Under the pieces are notes generated by a model. It searched no databases. It saw nothing but the letters and a program-made list of their open reading frames with translations, and was not told the origin of the DNA. 64,000 bases of DNA from Triops longicaudatus (lineage: Eukaryota; Arthropoda; Branchiopoda; Notostraca; Triopsidae), in the NCBI GenBank assembly GCA_022885665.1, contig JAGQDJ010000178.1, positions 1-64,000 of the forward strand, given 5' to 3'. Within the stretch, counting starts at the first letter, position 1; the number at the start of each line of letters is the position of its first letter. Both the position numbers and the translations under genes were made by a program. Of this stretch, positions 12,250-24,900 are shown piece by piece.

Positions 12250-13630
12250 CACAATAGAGAAAATAAGGGGTAACTACGTTACAAGGTTGTATAAATGCTT
12301 CCTTCACGCTAGGGGTTGCGCCTTCGACTGTCCCAGGCTCTCAACTCCCTTTTTTTCGAGGTCAGCTAGGTTCGCCTAGGGAGTGACGTGGCAAAAGAGG
12401 TAGGAAAAGTCAAGGTGAAACAGAGAACGACGTGGCAAAAAAACGGGTGAAAAAAAATGTGAAAGGTGGAAGGGTTGAAGGTGAAAGTCCAAACATCCGT
12501 ATCCGGGAGGGCTATAGGAACCGGATAGGTTTGCGCACCATCCTCCCCTTTCGACTTACGTAGGAATTCTTAACAGCAGGTTTCCTTGAACAAAGTTTTA
12601 CAAAGCTGTGGTATGAACTGTTGTTAAAATGTTCTCATAAATGACCTCGTAAAAGCTCGAAAAACATGCATTCATTCGACCGAATTCGACTCTGACTGGT
12701 AAGGTTGTCGGAACTGGGCTTGACTCCAAAGAGCCACGAAGCCTAAATGCAGCGAATGTGTCCCCTGAACGAAAAATCCTTTCGTGCGCCCCTAGCTTTA
12801 GCGCTAGACAATTTCGCGTTTTTGAGGTGCAACTTAAACATCCTTATGTTGATGGGTATCCACAGTACAGTACTAATAGTTTTGTGCTACATGCTACATT
12901 CTATCAATGTTTGCTTCATATCTGTCAAGAGAGGTTCAAGACGTGTCCGGAACTGAAAGTGGGTTCACAATTGACAACTGATATAAGAGGTAAATCAAGT
13001 CGACATTAATAGAGAAAGAAATGGAAATTGTATTTGAACACAGTATTTCAGATGCATGAACTCCCATGTGTGAAACTTTTTCTTTTTAGTGAGGATTCCA
13101 GTAGTTCAATGGTTTGCTCTCTATCACGCTCAATTTTCCAGTGTTTTCGTAAAAGTATTGCTTCGTCAGTTACTGCCTGGTAACGTTGCGGACACTAAAA
13201 GTGAGAAAGAATTTACCTGAAATTTTGTAGCCATTTCCAGTAGCTTGTTGCCATGACCATAAGTCCACGTGTTTATTAAACTGCATTTTTGCTGAGTTAT
13301 TGAAAGGAATTTAGCTAAGAATTGACGTAAACTTCGTCGTGACACTTTTGGGGAGACAGGCCATTTTTCTATGGTTCAGTAAGATATCCGTGTGGTCTTC
13401 TATTAGAAATGAAAAACTGAGCCCAATTGGTAAGGACAGTTGTACTTGTTTAATTAAGTTGCAGGTAATTTGTTCAATAATTAAATTAAAGCTCACATAA
13501 GAAAAGTCTATAAAATTGCACAACTTTTGTAACGCATAGTTAAGAGTAGTTGTAAATCGCACAGAATGGATAAAATAATATTTCAAGAGTTGAAAGACAA
13601 TGTTTTAAAAATACGAAGGGTTTAAGAAAC
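12250..13630. other. Spacer and probable 3'UTR of the receptor kinase locus
   Basis: Between the Myb-domain gene and the receptor kinase C-terminus there is no open frame that looks coding. The block 12290-12560 is more GC-rich, with GTGACGTGGCAAAA and ACGACGTGGCAAAAA repeated about 60 bases apart. It may be a transposon end, but no terminal repeat pair was found. Confidence 0.4.
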
Positions 13631-16132
13631 GCTAAACGGATTGTCCGGGAGTACCAGGGTACTTCTGAGTGACTTCGTCGACAGTAAACTTGTCGTTTTG
13701 AGGTGTTGTTTCCCCAAATGAAACTTTTTTCTCCTCAGGGTAACTCTTAGTTTTGCTCGAGATTTCTTCCGTACAAAACGATTCTTCCTCCACTTTTGGC
13801 AGCTTTAAGGTAAGATCAACGCTGGACTTGGGTAAGTTACCTTTCGGACTGAAAACATCAGGTGTCTGAGATTTGGCTGAAGAAGCCATGAAAAGATAAC
13901 CTGCCCCTGTAAGAGACATTCGTCCTGCTTGACCCGTCAAAGAATTCCCAACACCAAGTGTTGTACAATGGTAGTCAGAACTTCCCCGATTGCTTGTTGA
14001 GGGCTGGTTGGCGTCATCAGGGCCCGGGGTACGTGACGGGGCGCTAGCAACGTTAGCGTAATCTGGTCGGCCGACCATATCGACGTAGTCTTCTTTCCTT
14101 CGTTCCATGTCGAGTACGTTGTACGGGCTATTTAAGTCGATATAGTGGCAAAAGTTCTCCCAGCATTTCTTGCAAAATGGTGAATGATGGCCGCGAACAG
14201 GGATCAGTTCGCCAACAATCCATCATGACGTCATAACTGCATTTGAAACCCATCAGAAATTCGTTACAATTTTGTCAAAGGAAAAGAAAGATACGTAGCC
14301 TTGTAATTACATTTCAGCGGTAGCGTACGTAGGGCGCTCCATACGGTAACCGGCTTAAAGTTTTGTGAAGAAAACTTCGTCTGCTTGGAGATCTGATAAT
14401 ACGGTGGGAATGAAAAACACAGTGAAAACCACAACTGAGGTATGATAACTTTAAAACCAACCTGGATAAGGAGTGTTGCCTAGAGAAAACATTTCCCATA
14501 ACACTATGCCGAAGGACCACACATCAGATCGCGTTGAGAAAACGAGATAAGTTATGGACTCGATAGCCATCCACTTCACAGGCAAAGGACCCTGAAACAG
14601 AAAGACACAATGAATGTCGAGTATGTCATACTGCGAGTCACCGTGTGCTTTTGCAAGGCATATGCCAAAGTAAGCTACAATACGGAACCGCCAGTGGAGT
14701 CACGGTTGTAGTCTCTGTGACTTGCGTCATTTCGTATTCGCTAGGCTTATTTTTCATTGTACAAGTTATTACAACATTAAAATGTAGGTTTTTGTTTTCC
14801 AGTTACATGCAACCAATCAGTTCTTAAGTTTTGTAGCAGAGGCACAAGCACGCCGAAGTGCAGCAAGGACACCAACAGAAGTCGTTAGTGTACCTTTATT
14901 CGTGCACAAGGTGGGAAATGTCATCTTGCTTACGTCGCTTTTTTCTTGTAATTTTTGTACAATTCGCGAGCTAAGCCAAAATCGCAGATTTTGACAACGT
15001 TATTCTCAGCCAAAAGGATATTGCGTGCCGCCAAGTCACCATGTAAAACCTTGTCAATTAGAATGAATTAACTAAAGTTAGTCACTTCAATTTATTTTCT
15101 TTTATACTTTCCTCGATGCCAAATATTCCATTCCTCGAGCAATTTGGAAACTCCAGCAAATTAGATCTTTTGTCCGTAACGGGCCGGCAGTATCGCGAAA
15201 ATCACCTTTAGAGTTGGACATCATGGGAGCATGAATCTGCGATCCAGTCGAGTTAATTCCCACAGATCGTGCTGTACTGTCCTCTGGAAATGCTGCTTCG
15301 GTGCCACCTAGTACATAGAAGGCAACTGTACAACGGTAGGGACACGACACGAGCCGTACCCAGGAGTTTGGTTCGGAGGGGGTTTTGAAGTTCTTCCCTG
15401 TAGCCCACTCTTGGGTACGGCCTTGACAGGGACAACAGTAACTTCTCGCACTTCGTCAGTTTTTTTCTCGTAGCACGAAAATCTAGCATCCAACATCTGC
15501 ATGGATAACCACTGCTTTCTGTTAACCACTTGGATGCTTCTTACAAAACGTAAAATGACAAAACTACCCGTCAGACTGGGAGGCCCTCGTTTGTTATAAT
15601 CGTGAAACCCGAGGAAACAAAAGTAGAGGAGGGACTGAGGGAAAGTAGGTCTGGCACGTCGGACAAACCGTACGAAAATTTTAACTTATAATAAGCTGCA
15701 AATATTTTGGGATTTAAAATACCAAGCACCTAGTTAAAACGGCGAAGGTAACACGGACGAAGTTTTGTCGAAAAAGCCTGAAGCATGAGAAAATGCATAA
15801 AAATTAAAAGTTTGGCTCATTTCGTGAGAAATGGGTCTTAAGTCTTTTGATATTACAGAAAATGCTAAATGTTGTAGGCGCCGTTTACAAAAGCCACACG
15901 GTTACTACAACAACGTCCTAAAGATAAACAGTTTGTCTTTGTTTTCACAGCTATAGTTGTCTTCATAATCATTTACAGCTGCTTAATATACTTAAGTTAA
16001 TACAACAGTTGTCCCACTGTCTGTGATGGATTTCCTTACAGCTGACTGTTCTGAACTCTAACACAGGCTACGTCATTACGTGTTGCCGTTTTTCACGACT
16101 CGTTTCCAAGGGTCGAGAAATCGACTGTCAAC

Positions 16133-16760
16133 CGTTTCCACGGGTGTACGGAATTTCTGGGTCTCCTGTGAAACAATTACAGGACTGTGGTGTCTGAGAC
16201 TTTCACATCTTGTTCAGTATCATTCAGTGAGCTCCAAAAATACTGTGTGACGCAACGGACGAAAAAGTACCACCCATGTCTTTTTTAAAGAAAAGGTAGG
16301 AAAAATAAACAATATTGGATATCGCGGTTAATTATCAGTATTTCCATATTGTGGCGTTCCGTATCCGGCTTGAGCTTAATTACTCCCCAGGCTCCTTGGA
16401 TGCTTTCCCAAAAGCGTCGTCTCTTGGGACTCATGCGGAAGGGCGACGGGTCAATGTTAAGAAAGGTGGATGAAAGGTCAAGGGGAGAGTCAGTGAGAGG
16501 TCAGTCAGCAAGTAGTGAAGGGAAGACCAAGAGGTTAGTCAGTGAGGACGAGCCTGGGAGGAAGTGTGGTTGTAGTAATGTTTGGCTTGTAGCGATTGTA
16601 TTGTAGTTGTGAAGTAGAAGTTTCCAATAAACGGAATTTGTAACAATATGCAACTATTTATTATTCTACTTCACGGTATTTGATATTGCAGATAATTTTA
16701 CAGCTACAAAAACATCTCGTTCAAAAGTTTTAGCTTTTGTTACTTTTGTCCCTACCTTTC
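16133..16760. repeat. Dispersed repeat A, copy 1 (split by a solo LTR)
   Basis: The left part at 16133-16349 shares interrupted identity with 30779-31000 (CGTTTCCACGGGTG, GGTGTCTGAG, CATCTTGTTCAGTA-CATTC, AAAAAGTACCACCCAT). The right part at 16646-16760 matches 31011-31120 (GTGCAACT or ATGCAACT, CTACTT-ACGGTAT, GTTCAAAAG). The LTR at 16350-16645 interrupts it. It lies in a large intron of the receptor kinase. Confidence 0.65.
16346..16649 (+). mobile_element. Solo LTR with ATAT target-site duplication
   Basis: The LTR is 16350-16645 (296 bp). It begins TGTGGCGTTCCGTATCCGGC and ends GGAATTTGTAACA, so it has TG...CA ends, and it carries an AATAAA-type signal at about 16626. It is flanked on both sides by ATAT (16346-16349 and 16646-16649). 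A near-identical 297-bp copy lies inverted at 21618-21914. No internal retroelement sequence is next to it, so it is a recombined solo LTR. A 4-bp duplication fits several LTR families, such as Gypsy or BEL. Confidence 0.85.
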
Positions 16761-19700
16761 TCTACTTTTGTCCTCGTATAAAATGGTAAGAAGAATAGTA
16801 AATAAAAAAAATCCTACTCGATGTCGCGCATTCTCCATACGATCCTATGGGCATTGCCGATGGTGGCGACGTTGTTACGGGTAACTGATTCCGAGATTTG
16901 AACAGATTGGATGAACCAGCGCTATCGTGAGAATTGTTGGTAGAAGCCAAACTGAAAGTAAAAAATCTGCGTAAACATCTTTCACTATACGGCTTCCGAA
17001 CAAAGTTGCACGGCCTTGTCACTGGAGGCGCCACTGGATTAGCCACCAATATGGATTTTTGCGCTTCCCGAAAGTCTGCGTAATATGATTTGATTCAGTG
17101 CAATAGCTTATTGCACACTTTTAATCTTATTCGTGCCTCTGGTAACCCGTTGATAGAACAGAAAAACTACGATTGCGGGAATATTGGTGGTGCTTTCAGT
17201 GACATTATTACCAACATACTTCACAGATGGGCCTTGTTACATGCTGACTACTTACTTTTGCCATGTGACGGCGAACGTCTGGATTGGGTCTAAACCGATG
17301 TTCGGATCTAACTGTCCGGTAGCAGGATCGATCTGGTCGATAAAATTTTCACGGTTTTTTTATTAAGTAATCTCGAAGGTTCCCGTATTTGCAATACTCC
17401 ACAATGACCAGTAGTTCGCCTACAAACAGTCCTTATTACAAAGCACGAAGCATAGGACCATATTTAATAAGTTTCGTACCTTTAGTTACATTAGCGGTAC
17501 AGGCACCAAGCAAGTTCACCACGTTCAAGTGTAAACCCAAGTGTATCATAATCTTCAGTTCAGCCAGCAATGTTTCGAAAGCAGAGTACTTCGCATGGCT
17601 TTTGACCATTTTGACAGCGACGATGGTTATGGCTTCATTGGTGGCAATACCCATCTTATAGAACAGAAAAATTAATATTGCGACGAAAACGATTCCGACC
17701 AAGACGACACCAACGATGATGCCAGCTTCTACAAGTTTCTTCGCTGCATTCATAAAGCAATAATTTAATTGTTCAATAAAGCGACATGAATTAGAAAACT
17801 ATTGTAGTATGTTTCTAGAAAGCTGCTTCATTCACCTTAAACTCGCAGCTCGAAAGTCTTGTTTTGTTCCCCAGCATTACTCGAGTATCTACATACGTAA
17901 CGTCCCGCGTACACAGACTCGAAAGTGACGAAAGAAGTATTTCCTTCCGTTTGGAAATTTTCAAATATGGCGTCATCCTGCAAACGTCGAGCAATTATTA
18001 AGTGTAACGAACACGTGTAAACTAAGATTCTTTAGAAACCAAGAGTGGCATTACTAAGTGGATTTGCAAGTCAATCAAAATCTCAGTCATAAGTGACTTC
18101 GACTAGTATTAATAAATTATAGAAGGCTTTCAGGTCTCCCGACAAAACATTACAAAACAGCACTTCGCAAGCAAATCAAACAGAGATAAAAATCGTGTCA
18201 TCATGGAACACTATTCGAACTGGCAAAAAATCGAGCTTAGCTAAGCTAAAGTTTTTTTATTATTTCCACTGTCTTCAACATAATTTTATACGAAATCTTG
18301 GTCAGAAGTACACTATCCACCAATAAGAAAAAAATATGATTACTTACTTTCAACCATTCTGCTTTGGGTTGAGGTACGCCAGTAGCAACACATTTGATTT
18401 CCACCTTGTCGGCTGCATAAGTTTCGATTATGCCCTCTGGATGGCTCACGTTGAGTATAACAGGCGGTACTTTGGCTGCAAGGGAGTGAAAGATTTTTAC
18501 ACTATTAGTCTCAAGAGTTCGAAGTGTGGTTACCTAACACTTTCAGGTTCACAGGCGTGGCGTTGTATTTATTGTACTTGAAATCTGTTGCCTGACATGT
18601 GTAAGAGCCGCTGTCGCTAAACTTGATACTTGAAGTATTCAGTGTTTCAGTATAGCTTTCGGCCGAACTCGATTTGAACACGTCTGAATTTCCGGCACAT
18701 TGAGAAGCGCATTTAGCCATAAACCAGTGAACAATGGAGTATTTGGTAGTTTACTTTTTATAAACTCAACTTACGGAATGAGCCGCAAAATACGTAGAAT
18801 TTATATTCCTTGCCATTTTCGTCCACATAGAACCATTGTATTTCTTTGTTATACTTGAGCAAGGTTACGGAACATGACACGCCTACACCATCGGATTCTG
18901 CGGGAAATTCCGTGGCTGTAGTTAGCTGAAAGCCTTCAGGAACGTCTTAAAACATTTGTGAACGTGACAAGGTGTAACAATGAGCATTACGAATTACCAG
19001 AGACGACGACACGCTGAGTATCGTATCGACAACCGTGATTGCAAGCAATGCAAACGTATTCGCCGGATTGCCTCGCTATTTCGGTTGTTTTAAACTGCAC
19101 AGTAAGGTGGTCCATCATTTCCTCTGTTGGCTTCTTTTCTTTATTAGTGCCTAACTGCAATCATAGGGTGATAGTAGCAAAACATAACTTAATTTTCAAA
19201 GATGCTCACGAGCTCAAATTCCGGGGCACAATTCCACTCTGGATAAAACGCCGGAACAAGAACTTAATGCTAGGTTTTGGGTAATCTTTGACTGTGCAAG
19301 TCAAATTGAACACATTACTGATTTGTAGCACATCGTTGCCACCCTTTAGGAAAGTTACTTCAGGACTATCTGAAATAAGAATAATCTTTGAAATTCTGAG
19401 AACATGTCGTTTAGTTTTACCAGAGAGACCGGGAACACTATTAAAAACTCTCTACCTTAGGTCATTGTTTGATTTGCACTGTCACTATTTGACGTTGCTG
19501 TAGTAGGCATATTCTCTTTACAAAGACAATATGCGTCTAAACCGCCTCCTTTCAGAAAGTTTTTAGAAAATGAATTACAGAAACAACCTTTTGAGGCAAA
19601 GGTACCTATCATACGTCAATAGTGAACGGCGTGCCTCCCTAAAGTGTCATGTTATTATAGCACTGCATTCTGGAAAGTTGATTTTACTGCCTCCACGAGA

Positions 19701-21617
19701 CAACTATAAGGTTTTAGCTTTTTAAGAGACTAATATTCCTGTTATTTCGGTTTTGTACATGTTTCCTGTAAGTGTACGGATGGAAACAGACTAGATTTCA
19801 GTTCATTGTCACAAATTTTGATACACGGCTTGCACATTTGAGAAAACAAAATTATAGGCTTAGTAAATGCGACGGAAAGATTTTGATAAAACACCATTAA
19901 TATGAATAGCGCTAACAACGGTGAAAACTACGTGAAAAATCTAAAATCAGGCTATAAAAATGGATTTTTACATTGGATTTCTTAATACTTAAAAAGTGGA
20001 TTTTATCAGTAAATTTTTATAACACTTTTTTAAGTTGGACACTTTTTTTAGTTTTTTTTTAACTTAATAGAATTATAGATCGGCTTCTTTCCTTAGAGGG
20101 AAAACACAGAGAAAGATCGTCCGACACTTAAATCAAGACTGTCCTAAAGCGGGGACAAATTGGACAGACAAAGTGCTTCCGGAATTTATTGTCCTTTATC
20201 CCTTTTTGTTTAAACATGTAATTTTACGTTCGAGAAACAGAAAGGTCCTTAAATCAAGGAGTAAAAAATCTGATCTGCAATTCTCTCTGCACTCGACGAG
20301 ATAAACGAAGAACCGATACGAGTCAAGATTGCCCCATCTTTTTGTCTTTCGTACGTGAAATTCTCGTTTTGAATACCGTACCTTTAACGTAGAGTGTTAA
20401 ATTTCGTTGCACGGTTGTAAATGCATTCGTTGCTGTGAAAACGTAAACGCCCGAGTCGTCCAGGCTCAAATCCGATATTTTCAGCATGGAACTTCTGGGA
20501 TCGTCCCTGATAACAAGTTTACCAGACGAGCCGTTGATAACTTCGCCGTTCGGCTTTTGCCATGTTCGGTTAACAGGAGTGGGATGGGCAACAATGTGAA
20601 CAACCGATTGGGCATCAAATGTAGCATTTCCCGTAATCGAGGGTGTGACGTTTAAATAAATAAATGGAGTCGAGTTGTCTAGAAAAAAGTAACACTGTTA
20701 CAATGTTTCCATTAATCGACTTACTACTTTACCTTGGACTTCTACACGAATGTTGCTTTGTCTGTACTCTTCGCCTTGCGAAGCGTTGCAAATATATTCG
20801 CCCTCGTCGGCTTTTTGGGCGTTACTAATTGTAACACGCACCGTTGGTTCCTTGTATTGGTTGCTAAAGGGATTACGCTACGGACTGGTAGCGAATTCTG
20901 CCGCGTTCGGACCGGAGGAGCATTTTTCTTCAACCGCACGCTTCTCGCTGTGGTCGTTAGAGGCTTTATGTGAGTCTTGCTTGCCGGAGGGAGTCTTTTC
21001 GGGCTTAGATCTTGATCAATACTAAGGTGTTGAATTTCGTTGGAGACGATGTTCAACGCAATAAAGTAATAGAGTAGAAAGAATTTCTGGCAAATTCTTT
21101 GCAATTTCCCGGAGTTGTTGGATTTCTGCAGATATGTTCTGAAGAAGAGGGAGAAACGGTTTTTTAAACTTCTTCAGCACATTCGATACTTTCTGGGGCA
21201 GCTGAAATCCCAGGAACTACGCCAAGGATGGCACAAAGCCCTAACCAAGTCTTTTAACTCCATAGTTAACCCTCTCACTTGTTGCCGTGCGAGCAACTCA
21301 CACATCGAGGAGCACATTCTGTAAGTTTATAAATTCTAAAGGAATCTAAAGTAGGCTGTAGGCAAGGTTAAAGGTTTCTTTTCCATGCAGTCTGGTTTCT
21401 TTCCACTGCTTCATATCAGGGTTCCAGGAACAGTCCCATGTCTTGAAAAATTATACCTCTGTGGACTCTCAACTTTTCTAACTTCTTGAGTGTTTTTATT
21501 TTAGTTTTTTTTTTCTTGAGGGAGGGGGGCCAGAAACATACAGTGATGGGAGAGACGTTTATTTAATCTTGAAAGTACACCAGACCCATTCTTGAGGCAC
21601 TACTGTTACGTTCACAC

Positions 21618-21914
21618 TGTTACAAATTCCGTTTATTGGAAACTTCTACTTCACAACTACAATACAATCGCTACAAGCCAAACATTACTAAAACCACACT
21701 TCCTCCCAGGCTCGTCCTCACTAAACAACCTCTTGGTCTTCCCTTGACTACTTGCTGACTGACTTCTCTCTGACTCTCCCCTTGACCTTTCATCCACCTT
21801 TCTTAACATTGACCTGTCGACCCTTCCGCATGAGTCCCAAGAGACGACGCTTTTGGGAAAGCATCCAAGGAGCTTGGGGAGTAATTAGGCTCAAGCCGGA
21901 TACGGAACGCCACA
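21618..21914 (-). mobile_element. Second solo LTR copy, inverted relative to the first
   Basis: On the minus strand this 297-bp stretch begins TGTGGCGTTCCGTATCCGGC and ends GAATTTGTAACA, matching 16350-16645 over its whole length with few differences. The flanks (ACAC and CTAC) do not form a duplication, so this copy is older, or its ends were altered by recombination. It lies about 500 bases upstream of the receptor kinase locus. Confidence 0.85.
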
Positions 21915-21919
21915 CTACA

Positions 21920-24900
21920 AAAACTGTCAGGCCACGGAAAATCAGTATGTATTTCAAGGGATTTTTCAGGAGGTTTACTAGGTTGCTTATAAGCTCAGTT
22001 ACTGAAAAAGATATTAGCTGCTACAGGAATTTTTTTTTATCCTTAATAGCGTCAGGAGCAGAAATACCGGTGCTGACAAGTAGCTTACCATCGTGTTGTT
22101 GGTCTGTTTAAAATGTCAAACTGCCATCTAACGGGCACATTATCGACTAAAACGAAAAGTCCTGTCCAATGGTGCGGCCGGATAAAAGTGTTCGCCAACC
22201 CCGGTAGATGGCGCTCGAAGTAGTAAGCTGGGATAAAGCATTGAGCATAGTAAATATTCAGTCGAAAATGTCATCGAAGGTGTCCAAATTAACACGGATA
22301 ATGCGAAACAGGCGAACAATCAGAACTCCAACGCGTTTGTAAACCATACATCGAGCGTTTACCACGATGAACGTTTACTGCCAATGCCCTTGCTGAAAAT
22401 CATTTACAACAAATTGTTCGGAATTGAAATAAACCCGTTCTTTACTATTTATAATTTACTGCCTAATAAAAATTGGCGAGTTGTAACAAATACCAATAAT
22501 TATCTCCAAAACTTTTCTTCTGGAACGTTTCCTAGATATTTTTACGCACACTTGCGCGAATTGGCCTGTAGCGACTTTGAAGAGTCGCAGCTCCGTTTAA
22601 ATTTTTTTTTTTAAATACCAAAAGCAAAAAAAAAAAATCATTGCCACATTAATGTCACTTTCATTATTTCATAATTCAAGCTCAGATCTGTGGACACGTC
22701 TTAAAAAGAGAAAAATATCACTAAAATGTTTATCTATTAGCAAATGTTCATCCAAAGTTCATTGACCTACAAAAGAACAGCCCAACAACGCTTCGATTCC
22801 CTAATTTTCCACATTACCCTTCCCATGCAGCATCTCCTTTATTCAAGTCACCAAGAAGCTGCGCTAATGCGGCCGTAATCTTTCAAAAACAGACCTAAAC
22901 CGTCACCGAGATAAAACCGAGCCTCGGCTTGTATATACACAGCAACGCCAAGTCTTGGGATTTGTTTATTTGCTCGTCGACTTTGCGCTTCCTGCGTCTG
23001 GTTGCACTTGGTACACACGAATGCTAACCTTCGGCTGCTCAAAAATAAATGCCTTCAAAACTTGCCCTGTAAAGCTCATGAAGCAATTTTTTTTTCTTTG
23101 AGTTCCTCTGCGCCATTGCTCAATTTACGTCTGGATAACGCAAATAATTTTTTTTCTTGAATAATTGCAGTCTAATCCGTGGCAGTGACTTGAATGTGCA
23201 TTCGTTTGTAAAGCACTGGAACGTAATACAGATTTCAAAAGACAATTACTTACCAAATTTCAAGATACAAAATGAAAATGAATCTTTTTTAAGGTTTCCA
23301 ATCGAAATAGTCGCGATGTAGTACATTTATGGTTAATTTACTATTAAATTTAGCTCACACAATATTTCCAAGTTATTCTCGTGGTAGGCTATTAATTTTT
23401 CAAACGTAGTCGTAATTAATGACCGTTCAGCTTTTCGTTAATTCCACAAGATTAAGTCCTGCCCACTCCTTGACAATCTTTGGCAATTTTCACATCCCGG
23501 AAGAATTGCCTACCATTAACTCCCCACCCTTAACCCCCTCTCTTCCCCAAATTCTGTTCGCTTTTATACTTTGCGGATAGAGCTGCATATCTATACAAAA
23601 TCCTTCCAGCAATCAAGACAAAGGTACTCGGCCATCCTTCCTTAAAAATTCCCTCGAAAAGCATACATCGTGTTCTCAATATCTGGCATAAAACCTCAGC
23701 ATGGCACTTTTCGTCCACACTTTTAACTATGGAAACGATCGGTACACCCTAGTCAATGATTCTTTCACGAGATTTGGCGACAATGGACCTCTTCTCGCCC
23801 CAGTGACCACACAAATCGACCATCGATGTCCACAGCTGGACAAGGTTTCGCCCCCGTTTTTACTGTCCTTTCTTTTCTTGAACATGTGCAAAGGTCCCCA
23901 ACCTTTGCAAAAATGGCGAACACGAATTTTTAGCTTTAGAATTTTTAGCGAATTTTAATCCTTTCCCCGTGTTATAGCTTACGGGATTTTGGAATGCGTG
24001 AAACTTTTCACTTTCAAACAGTTTTGCTCCGTTAGTTCCGCTGTTATACGGTTGTTTCATCAGTTTTTAGCCCTTATCTATACATTTTTATCCTCCCTAT
24101 ATAGGAACAACGTTATTAATAATTGTATGTAATACTAATATTGCATTTCCTTACGTTGAAATTGGGAATATGTTAGATCATGAAAACCTTTAGGCTTAAT
24201 GCACATTCCTTGTCGGCAAAGGAAAGGTTCATTTTGAAAGAGCAAAAATACGAAGGAATTCGCTGGACTGAAAGGCAACCGAAAGGAAATGAATCCGTTT
24301 CACCGGTTTGGAATCTGATCGTCTCCGTTTTTCAACGCGTCCTCTCCTTTTCACTCGTCCCTCTCTCTCTTATTCTCTCCATTTTGGCTGCTTACTTACA
24401 TCCAATAAGGACTTCTGGCAAGGATCAGCTGTTGCTGTGTCACGGCACTCGACTTAATTCATTCAAGGCCGAGGTTGGCTCGGATGTTTAGGATACGTTC
24501 ATCAACAAAATGTAAATACTTGCGTTACACGACCCCAACTTTAATTTCTTTTTTCTTCTCCACTCCCCAAAGCGCCTGGTGTTGTCCGAAATTACCGAAA
24601 AAGTGGGTCATTAGGCAAGCTTCATTGAAACGAGCTGAATGTGAGCACAAAACTTGCTCGGAACACGAAATTTCGACATTCTTACTAATCATAGCATGTT
24701 TATTTTTTTAAATGTATTTATTTAGTTTTTGCTTACGTGGAGTTAGGTTTATGAAGGCTAAATTAGGGTAGATTAAGTTAATTAGGTATTTCTATGTTGT
24801 GTTCGGGGAAGATGATCTAAATTAGTTGCAAATTAACGCTGAAAAACTTCTAAAAGCGAGAACAATACGGCATTTCCACAGTTTTTAGCTTTCTTTTTGC

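Larger units (their letters stand above)
13632..21104 (-). pseudogene. Pvr-like PDGF/VEGF receptor tyrosine kinase, disrupted
   Basis: The gene reads from high to low coordinates. Ig-domain exons are at about 20880-20733, 20678-20382, 19369-19210, 19154-18998, 18945-18775, 18683-18534, 18475-18348 and 17977-17836. A transmembrane segment (AGIIVGVVLVGIVFVAILIF) and the first kinase part share exon 17743-17480 (VAVKMVK, AELKIMIHLGLHLNVVNLLG). Then come 17419-17256 (VIVEYCKYGNLRDYL), a kinase insert (about 17072-16820), about 15530-15108, 15049-14934 (HGDLAARN, DFGLAREL), 14591-14462 (PLPVKWMAIESI, SDVWSFGIVLWEMFSLGNTP), 14392-14311, and 14236-13632 with tail motifs DYVDM and DYANV. Its layout of Ig domains plus split kinase is that of PDGFR/VEGFR/Pvr. 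Defects: an in-frame TAA at 14357-14355; single-base frame breaks near 19250, 17358, 14942 and 14148; a possible TAA at 17839 just before the membrane segment; and no glycine loop. It is either a young pseudogene or badly sequenced. Confidence 0.75.

Noticed and set aside
10440..12560. Idea that blocks at 10440-10620 and 12290-12560 are terminal repeats of a transposon carrying the Myb-domain gene
   Set aside because: Direct and inverted comparison by eye gave no convincing terminal match.
15310..15350. Apparent frame change inside the kinase insert
   Set aside because: The insert is variable in this family, so the correct frame cannot be judged; not counted as a lesion.
20878..20880. In-frame TAG in the first Ig exon of the receptor kinase
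   Set aside because: The TAG can serve as a splice acceptor (ccgtag then CGTAAT), so it is not counted as a firm lesion.
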